From Promethearchaeota archaeon (GTDB taxonomy: Archaea; Asgardarchaeota; Lokiarchaeia; Sigynarchaeales; SOKP01): a stretch of 21,548 nt of DNA. Numbering within the stretch: position 1 is the stretch's first letter; every line of letters starts with the position of its first letter. Positions 8,067 through 14,917 of this stretch are shown piece by piece. The notes beneath the pieces were generated by a model. It had not been told where the DNA came from and did no database searches. It worked only from the letters and a program-made list of their open reading frames with translations. The position numbers were made by a program, and so were the translations under genes. The stretch lies in assembly GCA_030620005.1 (NCBI GenBank), contig JAUXAJ010000049.1:1-21548 (forward strand), given 5' to 3'.

Positions 8067-8690
8067 TCATGGCATTTTTGCAAATTCAAAAGTATAGTTA
8101 ATCGAAGATCTTGGTGGAACACAAACTACTTGTTTATTATATTGACTTTTGAGTTTTTTATTACTTGCCATTTCACTTTCAATAAATGTATATTTTTCCT
8201 GATAAATAAGTTGCCACATGAAGGCCTCTACAAATTTTAAAGGTCCAAATTCATGAGTAATATAAATGTATCTTTCGGTGTCAATAAAGAATGGAAAATA
8301 TCCAAAATTTTCGCATAATTCCAATTTAAATTCAAGATTATCTATTTGCCCCTTTATTCGTGCAATATCATTGAGGAAACGCGCCATTTCCTCACCAATA
8401 TGTATTTGCTCTATTTCTGATAATTTATTTAGACAATCATTAAGCAATTCTCTCTTGAAAATTATAAAATTTCTATTATCTAACGATTTTAAGCTACCTT
8501 TATGCAAAGAAATATAATTTACCATATTTAAATAATTCCTAATTAATTCTGCTTTAGAAAGACCTATTTTAACTCGTAGTTTATTCAAAATATCATCTAA
8601 GCTTTTATCTATCCTGACAGTAATTACTACTTTATCTTTTCTACTTTTTTCAATTTTTTTGGCAACCATATTATTCTCTTTTAAACCCAT
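8067..8690 (-). CDS. Ribbon-helix-helix DNA-binding protein with unknown C-terminal domain
   Basis: Residues 21-58 fit a ribbon-helix-helix (Arc/MetJ/CopG-type) fold: the DNA-contacting strand VVITVRI (21-27), then helix SLDDILNKLRVKIG, a turn, and helix SKAELIRNYLNMV. Residues 60-207 form a larger domain rich in aromatic residues (FGYFPFFIDTERYIYITHEF) with no family I recognise. Most such regulators are 50-90 residues, so this 207-residue form probably has a ligand-sensing or oligomerisation domain. ATG at 8690 is used; ATG at 8669 (codon 8) is possible and keeps the whole DNA-binding domain. Upstream lie two sets of 11-bp-phased tandem repeats that could be its own operators. Autoregulation is inferred. 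Confidence 0.7.
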   Translation of the reverse strand: MGLKENNMVAKKIEKSRKDKVVITVRIDKSLDDILNKLRVKIGLSKAELIRNYLNMVNYISLHKGSLKSLDNRNFIIFKRELLNDCLNKLSEIEQIHIGEEMARFLNDIARIKGQIDNLEFKLELCENFGYFPFFIDTERYIYITHEFGPLKFVEAFMWQLIYQEKYTFIESEMASNKKLKSQYNKQVVCVPPRSSINYTFEFAKMP

Positions 8691-8793
8691 TAAATTTTGA
8701 TAGTAAAAGTTTTATTCTAATGTAGTCATGTATATTTAATATAATCAAACAAATATAAAACTAGCATTTTTTAAATATTATAATATAAAAAAT

Positions 8794-8871
8794 GTCAATT
8801 TTTGGTCAATTTTATGTTTATGAGTCTAACTCCACTTAATTTATGATAAAAATGGGAATTAAATGGGAATT
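8794..8871. repeat. Two 11-bp-phased tandem repeats, candidate operators
   Basis: GTCAATTTT occurs at 8794-8802 and 8805-8813. AATGGGAATT occurs at 8851-8860 and 8862-8871. Both pairs have an 11-bp period, placing the copies on one face of the helix. They lie 104-181 bases upstream of the ribbon-helix-helix start; such proteins commonly bind tandem sites about one helical turn apart. Confidence 0.35.
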
Positions 8872-9111
8872 TAACAAAATTAGATAAAAAATTTTTTAAT
8901 AAAGTGAAAAATGTAGCTCAAGCGTAGATTTTTATCAATGTGTTGTGTTCTATTATGTACAGAGAAACCAAACTTTTATGTACATGCTTTCAATAGGATT
9001 ATATATTTATAATATTAAATAGCTTGTTGATATTTTTTTATTCAAAAAATCGTTTATATAATTTAATAAATATAACTACTTTATTATGATGTATTAACCA
9101 AAATTGAAAAT

Positions 9112-9180
9112 CTACGGCTTCTTCTCGCGTGCTATAACGAGTTACAGGCTTGCTTTCACGGGGACTTCTCGCTTTAAAAA
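9112..9180 (-). mobile_element. Possible decayed IS605/tnpB 3' end
   Basis: Read on the minus strand, this patch contains a short frame ending REVPVKASL and a stop (9142-9144). It is followed by GCGAGAAGAAGCC and, after a few bases, TTTTCAA. A basic TnpB-like tail, a GAAGCC segment and a TCAA end are the order expected at the right end of an IS605-type element. No strong terminal hairpin remains (CTCG/CGAG, 4 bp only) and no tnpB body is present, so this is a weak call. Confidence 0.22.
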
Positions 9181-9203
9181 TGCATTATTTGCGATAAAAA
9201 ATA

Positions 9204-9259
9204 TGACTATAATTGACTATATTCAATTCATATAAATACTTATTATTATAATGACTATA
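9204..9259 (+). promoter_or_regulatory. TGACTATA repeats flanking a TATA box
   Basis: TGACTATA occurs at 9204-9211, 9214-9221 (10-bp phase) and 9252-9259. The TATA-like TATAAATA (9231-9238) lies between the second and third copies. The winged-helix regulator starts at 9357, so the leader would be about 95 bases. Repeats straddling a TATA box are the usual layout of an archaeal repressor site that blocks TBP or polymerase. Confidence 0.35.
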
Positions 9260-9356
9260 AACGAATTTTTATAAAATTCTAATAAAACTTTAAAAGAGCG
9301 ATTTTACTTAAGATCTTTAGAAGACAAGTTAAAAATAATCGTAGTTTGTTAAAAAA

Positions 9357-9683
9357 ATGCAAGATATAATAGATAATGAAATTTTGGAATTAAAATTATC
9401 AAGTGATATTGATTCATCTGTTATTACTGACGATGCTGAATTTGAATTAATCGTGAAAGCGTTGTCTAGTAAAACCAGACGCATAATTCTCAATTTACTC
9501 AAAAAGAGACCAATGGACGTTTCAAGCTTAGCTACTGAGTTAAAAATGACGGAAGCAAATATATCTGCGCAGATAAAGAAACTCGATCAAGCCTCTCTAA
9601 TTTCTTGTAGGTACACATCTGGAAACCACGGCGTTCGGAAGATCAGCGTGCTTAGGTGGAGTAAATTAACATTAAATTTTTAA
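9357..9683 (+). CDS. ArsR-like winged-helix transcriptional regulator
   Basis: The 108-residue protein has a short acidic N-terminal arm (1-28) and a winged helix-turn-helix (about 30-100). VKALSSKTRRIILNLLKK is the ArsR-type first helix, DVSSLATELKMTEANISAQIKKL (about 54-76) is the helix-turn-helix with recognition helix, and SLISCRYTSGNHGVRKIS is the wing. No metal-binding CxC motif is visible, so it is not a classical metal sensor. The ATG at 9357 follows an A-rich stretch. Repeats around the candidate promoter suggest autoregulation. It is a DNA-binding regulator with unknown signal and targets. Confidence 0.8.
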   Translation: MQDIIDNEILELKLSSDIDSSVITDDAEFELIVKALSSKTRRIILNLLKKRPMDVSSLATELKMTEANISAQIKKLDQASLISCRYTSGNHGVRKISVLRWSKLTLNF

Positions 9684-9698
9684 TTTTTGAATAATAAA

Positions 9699-9716
9699 TT
9701 TTTTTTTTTTTTTTTT
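9699..9716 (+). terminator. 18-base T run
   Basis: Eighteen consecutive T begin 16 bases after the stop codon of the winged-helix gene. A U-rich transcript end of this length is a strong archaeal termination signal. Confidence 0.6.
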
Positions 9717-9766
9717 ATTCTCATAAATGATTTTTTTTAAAATTTTTTTAAATTTAAAACAATCAT

Positions 9767-9790
9767 CCACTCCCTGAATGAAGGGCGTGG
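9767..9790 (-). repeat. Hairpin resembling an IS605-type right end (relic 1)
   Basis: CCACTCCCT (9767-9775) pairs with AGGGCGTGG (9782-9790) around a six-base loop, with one mismatch. On the minus strand it is preceded by GAAAG and reads GAAAGCCACGCCC and onwards, the shape of the terminal hairpin and guide-RNA end of tnpB elements. No transposase gene adjoins it. Confidence 0.4.
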
Positions 9791-9854
9791 CTTTCTTTTA
9801 TGGTAAAGAAGTTAAATAATTAAGGAAATCGTATTCTCTATTTCTCGTTCTTAA

Positions 9855-9875
9855 CCACTTCCTAAAGAGAAGTGG
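9855..9875 (-). repeat. Hairpin resembling an IS605-type right end (relic 2)
   Basis: CCACTTC (9855-9861) and GAAGTGG (9869-9875) form a perfect 7-bp stem with a seven-base loop. On the minus strand the flank GGAAAAGAAATC closely parallels GGGAAGGAATC beside the hairpin at 21437-21456, where a tnpB tail is visible. It is probably a decayed right end of the same family. It lies just beyond the 3' end of the maltokinase-like gene and could now serve as a terminator. Confidence 0.45.
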
Positions 9876-9891
9876 ATTTCTTTTCCATTTT

Positions 9892-11556
9892 TTAAAATGA
9901 AGTCTCCTTCAAGCCTAGTAATGGTACAATGATTTTATTGGGTCTATAAAGGACTTCGTAGGATAATTCTCTTAGAGCCCTCTCAACTGTAAAAAGTTTA
10001 AATAGTGAACCATTAATTTCAACATTCTTCAGGATGTCAGCTTTCATTGTCCCCTCCCATGTATTAAGAATGAAGAAAATTTGTTTATAGACTTCATTCG
10101 TCTTATCGTCAACATCATCAAAATAAAAATCGTACAAAACATTTTCAAGTTCTTTATAAACGTGCTTTTCCATTGGTTTTTGTGCAAGTAAGTTTAAGAA
10201 AGTGTTAAATTTTATGTAGCTCAACGAGCGCAAAAACGAAGAGATATCTTTCTCAATGGGGAACTTTTTTTTTTTTTCTTCGAAACTTAATTGAGGATCG
10301 CCCTCAAAATCGAGAAAATAGAAGTCATGATCGTCATTTACCTCTTTGAATAAAACCTGCTCAAAATGAAGGTCTTGATGGATAGGCTGTATGGTGATTG
10401 AATCCTTATTATATTCAGAATGTAATTTTTTAATTGCATGTTTAATACCTGATAGGACAGCTTTTATATTATTCAGATCATAAAAGAGAAATGTCTTACC
10501 TTTATCGATGCTTGTCAATAAATCTGAAATAATTGAATTGATCTTGCTCACATAACGTTCCAAGTAAGGTTTGCTTTCGACGATTTCACACTTAAAGCCT
10601 TTTGAATCAGGAAAAATTAAAGCTTCGTGTAGTTTTCTAATGTGTTTACCAATTTTTAACGAAAAAATTTGTGATATCTTGCAATATTTTTTAATTAACT
10701 CATTTACCATGCTTTTATCGTTAAAATTCACTTTTTTTTCGCTTATAGATTCAATAAGACCGATCATCATATCGTTTAATTCGTTCCAATAAATTCCGCC
10801 TATATTACCGTCGTTCTGCAAGTGTTCCGTAATTGTTATAACGTCTATATCGTTTAATTTCATTCCTAAATGGATTTTTGGAGCATTTTGATAATTGTTT
10901 TTTGTCAAAATCGACAGCGTTTTTGGTTCTATTTTTGCGGAGTATTCCTTATAAGACTTAAGAACATAAGAAATAGATTGTAAATTATTATTCGATTTAG
11001 GCGTTAAGTTTAAAAGAAATAGTAAGTTAGTAGTATTCCCTGCTCCTAGCTGTTGCATGGATATTTCGTAATAGTTTGCCATTTCAGTTTTATTGAGCAA
11101 ATTTTGAAGAATTTGATCATTTATATCATTTTTGTAGCGTTCTCGATAAAATTTTCTACTAAATTCGAGCTTTTTACCGTTCTCTTCAAAAAGAACTGTT
11201 TTCCAAAAAGCTAGACAATATTCAGCTTCAACAAAATTATATTCTTTTTTAAAACTATTTTTTTTAATGTTTGTAATGTTTTCTTCCCGTAATTCGTTTG
11301 GGCCAAGAATTTCTTCAATCTTATCGTAGTAAATTAGTGGAAGAAAGTACGACTTTGAAAAATCAAGTTTTTCTACTTGAATTACTAATATCTGAATTCT
11401 ATTGGGAAGAGTTTCAAGATAACTCGTAGAAATATCAAAATCCAAGTCTAACAGAGTAGATTTGTCTCCAAACCATCTTTTTGAAAGGAGCCACGTTTTA
11501 AACGCATTTGTACTTAAGATTTTCTCAATACTTTTTTTCTCCATGGTTCTTGCCAT
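9892..11556 (-). CDS. Maltokinase-like kinase (aminoglycoside-phosphotransferase fold)
   Basis: The 554 residues match maltokinase, which converts maltose and ATP to maltose 1-phosphate. The N-terminal cap carries RWFGDKS (27-33). The kinase core has the catalytic loop IHQDLHFEQVLF with Asp395 as presumed base, and the metal-binding LDFEGDP with Asp416. SFEEKKKKFPIEKDISSFLRSL is the conserved segment that follows in Mak/Pep2 proteins. Bacterial relatives are about 450 residues, so this one is longer. ATG at 11556 is used; ATG at 11544 (codon 5) is an alternative. It is divergent from the GH57 gene across 105 bases, so both may act on maltodextrin. A 13-base homopolymer (10265-10277, T on the plus strand, A in the coding strand) encodes a Lys run. 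Substrate is inferred from motifs, not context. Confidence 0.8.
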   Translation of the reverse strand: MARTMEKKSIEKILSTNAFKTWLLSKRWFGDKSTLLDLDFDISTSYLETLPNRIQILVIQVEKLDFSKSYFLPLIYYDKIEEILGPNELREENITNIKKNSFKKEYNFVEAEYCLAFWKTVLFEENGKKLEFSRKFYRERYKNDINDQILQNLLNKTEMANYYEISMQQLGAGNTTNLLFLLNLTPKSNNNLQSISYVLKSYKEYSAKIEPKTLSILTKNNYQNAPKIHLGMKLNDIDVITITEHLQNDGNIGGIYWNELNDMMIGLIESISEKKVNFNDKSMVNELIKKYCKISQIFSLKIGKHIRKLHEALIFPDSKGFKCEIVESKPYLERYVSKINSIISDLLTSIDKGKTFLFYDLNNIKAVLSGIKHAIKKLHSEYNKDSITIQPIHQDLHFEQVLFKEVNDDHDFYFLDFEGDPQLSFEEKKKKFPIEKDISSFLRSLSYIKFNTFLNLLAQKPMEKHVYKELENVLYDFYFDDVDDKTNEVYKQIFFILNTWEGTMKADILKNVEINGSLFKLFTVERALRELSYEVLYRPNKIIVPLLGLKETSF

Positions 11557-11661
11557 CTAAATAAATTTTTTAAGTATTTAACTTTCTTATTCAATACAAT
11601 TAAAAATCATTAACTCTTAATTTTTTTTATATTATATACATTATTAAAGGCTGTTTAATTT
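11557..11661. promoter_or_regulatory. Divergent promoter region of maltokinase and GH57 genes
   Basis: These 105 bases separate two divergent starts. A TATA-like ttttatattatatac (about 11626-11640) lies before the GH57 ATG, and a minus-strand aaatacttaaa (about 11565-11575) lies close to the kinase ATG. Shared control of the two carbohydrate genes is plausible, but no operator repeat was recognised. Confidence 0.35.
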
Positions 11662-13833
11662 ATGTCTAAAAAAACAATCAATCTCCCGATAGTCTTCCAC
11701 TTTCATCAACCAGTAGATAACTTTGAGAGCGTTTTTGAAGACTGCTATAAAAAAGCATATGGTCCTTTAATCGAGAATATTTTCAATTTTCCCGAGGTAA
11801 AGTTTACCTTGCACTTTTCTGGGAATTTGTTGGAATGGTTCTTAAATAATAAACCTGATTTTATAGAAAAATTAAAAATAATGGCAAGGCGAAATCAAAT
11901 TGAACTATTGGGGGGGGGTTTTTACGAACCTATTTTTGCCATTATTCCTAGGCGTGATAGAGTTGCTCAGATGAAAAAACTATCAAAATTGATTACAGAA
12001 GAATTTAACTTGAATGTTAAAGGTTGTTGGTTATCTGAACGAGTTTGGGAACCTTCATTTCCTTCCTTTTTAAACGAAGCAGGTTTAAAATATGTTATCG
12101 TTGACGACAATCATTTTAGATCGTGTGGGATCACCCAAGAAGAAACGCTTTATTCTTATATCACGGAGGATGAAGGAAAGACATTAAGGATCTTCCCCAT
12201 TAACGAGCCAATAAGATATCTTATACCTTGGAAACCTACCTATCTAACTATTGATTATCTTAGAAGTGTGGCTGACGAAAAAGGTGATAGAATTGCACTC
12301 ATGATTTCTGACGCTGAAAAGATGGGTGTATGGGGCTCGACCCACGAAATATGCTATGTTGAGGGTCATGGTCATTGGGACGGGGATAATAAGAAGCCTT
12401 TCATTCCTGCTTTCTTTGAACAAATAAGAAATAACGATTGGATAAAATCAATGACGCTTTCCGAATACATGGACAAGTTCCCGGCAAGAAGCTTGGTGTA
12501 TCTACCAACCTCAAGCTACGATAAGATGGAAGAATGGGTATTGCCAACAAAGACACGCAAAAAATTTAAGAAAATTCGAAAAGAACTTCAAAAGGATGAA
12601 TCAAAAAAAGAAACATATCAATATCTTAAAGGCGGATTTTGGCGTTATTTTCTGGTTAAATATCCAGAGTCAAATAACATGCACAAAAAAATGTTGCATG
12701 TCCGGGAGAAATTGATTCAAATTGAAGAAAGAACGAGCAAATTTCAAGATGCCAGATTCATATCAAAAATTGAAAATATGATTATTGAAGCTTGGGACGA
12801 GATATATAAGGCACAATGCAACGATTGCTACTGGCACGGAATGTTTGGAGGCGTTTACTTGCAGTTCTTAAGATTTTCCGTTTATACTCATCTAATTAAT
12901 GCTGAAAAATTAATCGACGAGATGAATGCACTTTTTAATTCTCGTGATAATAAATATGTGTTCATTTCTACATTAGATTTTAATAAGGACAGTAAGGAGG
13001 ATATATTAATTGAATCGAATTTAATTAATTTATATATTAATCCTTCAGAAGGCGGAACAATTTTTGAATTAGATTACAAGCCAAAATCCTACAATCTTTT
13101 AAATACTTTAACAAGGTGGGAAGAAGCTTACCACGATAGCGACAAAATCAATACAGAAGAAGTAATGGTTGACATGTATAGAAGAAGCATGTTGCGGCTT
13201 CGAATTCTACACGAAGATGTAACTTTCAAACAATTACAAGCAGATATATATCATGAATTCGGTGATTTTGTCAACGGTAATTTTAAAATCATTAAGAACG
13301 AAAAAGAAGGAACAACCACTATTGTACATCTTCAAAAAGAAGGCTTAATAAAGGACCCAAGCACGAACAATAGAGTACCATGTGTAATTACTAAAAAAAT
13401 CTTTTTAAAAGAAAATGTAATTTCAATCTCAATTGAAGGGACTTTTAAAGAAACAACTGACAAGGTAGTATTAAAAAGAATCATTGAGAAATTGAATGTA
13501 GGAGTTGACATTCCCTTCTTTTTTAACGGAGATCCTAACAAGTTCCGCTGGGAGAGCAGGCAATACGAGTTTGCCGACCATGATAAGCGAGATTTATTGG
13601 AGCCTATTGAGTACAAAGGTTCACACTTTAAGGCTCATGACGAAACGTACGATTTAAATTTCGAAATAGACCTTTCAAGCAATGATAACACGATCTGCAT
13701 TAAAAAATTTCCCATAATTACGCATGCTCATACAGACGAAGGGTATAAAAAGATATATCAGGGAATAAATCTAACACTCATCATGAAAATTCACAATAAA
13801 TTTGAATTAAATGTAAAAATGACTATAATATAA
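11662..13833 (+). CDS. GH57 4-alpha-glucanotransferase / alpha-amylase
   Basis: The 723-residue enzyme fits glycoside hydrolase family 57 of the 4-alpha-glucanotransferase type. Landmarks are PIVFHFHQP (about 9-17), LLGGGFYEP, GCWLSERVWEP with the presumed nucleophile Glu126, and ALMISDAEKMG with the presumed acid/base Asp217. The alpha/beta barrel is followed by a helical region (about 300-400) and a long beta-rich C-terminal part (about 430-720), matching the DUF1925 and DUF1926 regions of these enzymes. It would disproportionate or trim maltodextrins and glycogen in the cytosol; no signal peptide is present. It is divergent from a maltokinase-like gene. A run of nine G (11910-11918) encodes the conserved GGG and is prone to slippage or sequencing error; the frame is intact here. 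Confidence 0.88.
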   Translation: MSKKTINLPIVFHFHQPVDNFESVFEDCYKKAYGPLIENIFNFPEVKFTLHFSGNLLEWFLNNKPDFIEKLKIMARRNQIELLGGGFYEPIFAIIPRRDRVAQMKKLSKLITEEFNLNVKGCWLSERVWEPSFPSFLNEAGLKYVIVDDNHFRSCGITQEETLYSYITEDEGKTLRIFPINEPIRYLIPWKPTYLTIDYLRSVADEKGDRIALMISDAEKMGVWGSTHEICYVEGHGHWDGDNKKPFIPAFFEQIRNNDWIKSMTLSEYMDKFPARSLVYLPTSSYDKMEEWVLPTKTRKKFKKIRKELQKDESKKETYQYLKGGFWRYFLVKYPESNNMHKKMLHVREKLIQIEERTSKFQDARFISKIENMIIEAWDEIYKAQCNDCYWHGMFGGVYLQFLRFSVYTHLINAEKLIDEMNALFNSRDNKYVFISTLDFNKDSKEDILIESNLINLYINPSEGGTIFELDYKPKSYNLLNTLTRWEEAYHDSDKINTEEVMVDMYRRSMLRLRILHEDVTFKQLQADIYHEFGDFVNGNFKIIKNEKEGTTTIVHLQKEGLIKDPSTNNRVPCVITKKIFLKENVISISIEGTFKETTDKVVLKRIIEKLNVGVDIPFFFNGDPNKFRWESRQYEFADHDKRDLLEPIEYKGSHFKAHDETYDLNFEIDLSSNDNTICIKKFPIITHAHTDEGYKKIYQGINLTLIMKIHNKFELNVKMTII

Positions 13834-14182
13834 AAACCTTTCTCTTAATTCTGTTACAATAAAGTATATTTTTGTCGGTTTAATCAATATTTAAATAGTA
13901 GATAATCGTATATAAAAATAACAGCATTAAAAAAACGGATAAGATTAAAATTAGAGATAATCGCAATTACGAAAAGTACTACGAAAAGTGGTCTTATTGT
14001 AATCATAAATCTTTAAGAGAATGCATAAGTAAAAATGAATATATTAAAAGCATTCGAAACAAATTAATGAAAGAACGCTTGAATAGGCGTTTTAACGATA
14101 TATAAACCAGTTTTCTGCTGCAATTTTTTTTTTGATTAGTAATGTCCCAATGAGCGGAACATTAATGTTATTAACCGATTCT
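13834..14182. other. Gene-poor gap holding one unstarted reading frame
   Basis: These 349 bases lie between convergent genes. Apart from the 60-codon frame described at 13926-14105, they are AT-rich with no recognised RNA gene. A poly-T run near 14126-14134 may end transcription from the left. Confidence 0.4.
13926..14105 (+). pseudogene. Small coding-like frame without a canonical start
   Basis: An open frame of about 60 codons ends at TAA 14103-14105. Its translation is charged and varied, with Tyr, Trp, Cys and His residues unusual for random AT-rich DNA (NYEKYYEKWSYCNHKSLREC, then helical Lys/Arg/Asn-rich sequence to RRFNDI). Two tandem TAG codons (13896-13901) close it upstream, and no ATG, GTG or TTG occurs before the last third, so translation would need ATT (13926) or ATA. 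Either it is the tail of a degraded gene or it uses a rare start. I do not recognise the family. Confidence 0.3.
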
Positions 14183-14857
14183 TTATTCTGGGAAACCCCA
14201 TTTACCAAGTAATGGTACAAAACGCACTGCTGTTATCTTCTTCATGTTGAAATCATTTCCAGTTTTCCGGATCACAAATAAATTTTGACCATAGCTCTTA
14301 GAACCCGCAGGAATGCATAATAATCCTCCATCTTTTAATTGTTGTTTTAATGGTGGGGGTACTTTCTCAGGACTTGCGGCTGTTACTAATATTTTATCGT
14401 AAGGTGCTTCCTTCTCAAAACCTAATGTGCCATCTCCATGGATAACAGTTACCCTATCATCATATCCAGTTATAGAAAGGCTTTTTCTTGCGCTCTCAAC
14501 CAACTTTTGGTGTCTCTCGATCGAATACACGTGCCCGGGATTTTGAGAATTTTCTGGAGCAACAATTTCAGCGCATAAAGCCGCGTGGTATCCAGAACCG
14601 GTTCCAATCTCTAATACCTTGTCTCCTTCTTTAAACTCTAGATATTCACACATCATGGCATTCATATGAGGTGCACTAATTGTTTGACCTTTTCCAATTA
14701 CTAACGGAGAGTCAATATATGCTGAAGGTATTGCCTTTTCAGGGATGAACTTCTCTCTTGGAACCTTCAGCATGGCAATAATTACTTCGGATTTTGTTAA
14801 TATTTTGCGTTTAATTAATTTATTAACAAGTTTTTCTCTTTTTTTTTCAAAGCTCAT
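14183..14857 (-). CDS. pcm: Protein-L-isoaspartate O-methyltransferase
   Basis: The 224-residue enzyme uses SAM to methylate isoaspartyl residues in damaged proteins, starting their repair. Family landmarks are VPREKFIPE (32-40), AYIDSPLVIGKGQTISAPHM (46-65, the substrate-binding signature), SAM motif I VLEIGTGSGYHAAL (81-94), the acidic residue in VYSIERH, and VIHGDGTLGF. Length is normal for the family. The ATG at 14857 is followed by a Lys-rich first helix usual in archaeal forms. It lies 60 bases downstream of the U32-family gene on the same strand, so the two probably share a transcript. It is cytosolic. Confidence 0.93.
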   Translation of the reverse strand: MSFEKKREKLVNKLIKRKILTKSEVIIAMLKVPREKFIPEKAIPSAYIDSPLVIGKGQTISAPHMNAMMCEYLEFKEGDKVLEIGTGSGYHAALCAEIVAPENSQNPGHVYSIERHQKLVESARKSLSITGYDDRVTVIHGDGTLGFEKEAPYDKILVTAASPEKVPPPLKQQLKDGGLLCIPAGSKSYGQNLFVIRKTGNDFNMKKITAVRFVPLLGKWGFPE

Positions 14858-14917
14858 ATCATTCGAATCTCTTTTTATTAAATTTTTCTTCCAAGATTCA
14901 AGTAATCACAATTTCAG

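Larger units (their letters stand above)
8691..9356. other. Long divergent intergenic region with phased repeats
   Basis: These 666 bases separate two divergently transcribed DNA-binding regulators and contain no convincing gene. Repeats seen: GTCAATTTT twice with an 11-bp period (8794-8813), AATGGGAATT twice with an 11-bp period (8851-8871), TTATGTACA twice 23 bp apart (8953-8961 and 8976-8984), and TGACTATA three times (9204-9259). A patch at 9112-9180, less AT-rich than its surroundings, may be a decayed tnpB 3' end. The structure suggests a regulatory region. Confidence 0.45.

Noticed and set aside
8266..8517. Plus-strand frame of 83 codons
   Set aside because: It lies antisense to the ribbon-helix-helix gene, which has a recognisable domain and better composition.
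8691..9356. CRISPR array or replication origin
   Set aside because: The repeats are short, only two or three copies each and of different sequence; there are no regular spacers and no Orc1/Cdc6 gene nearby.
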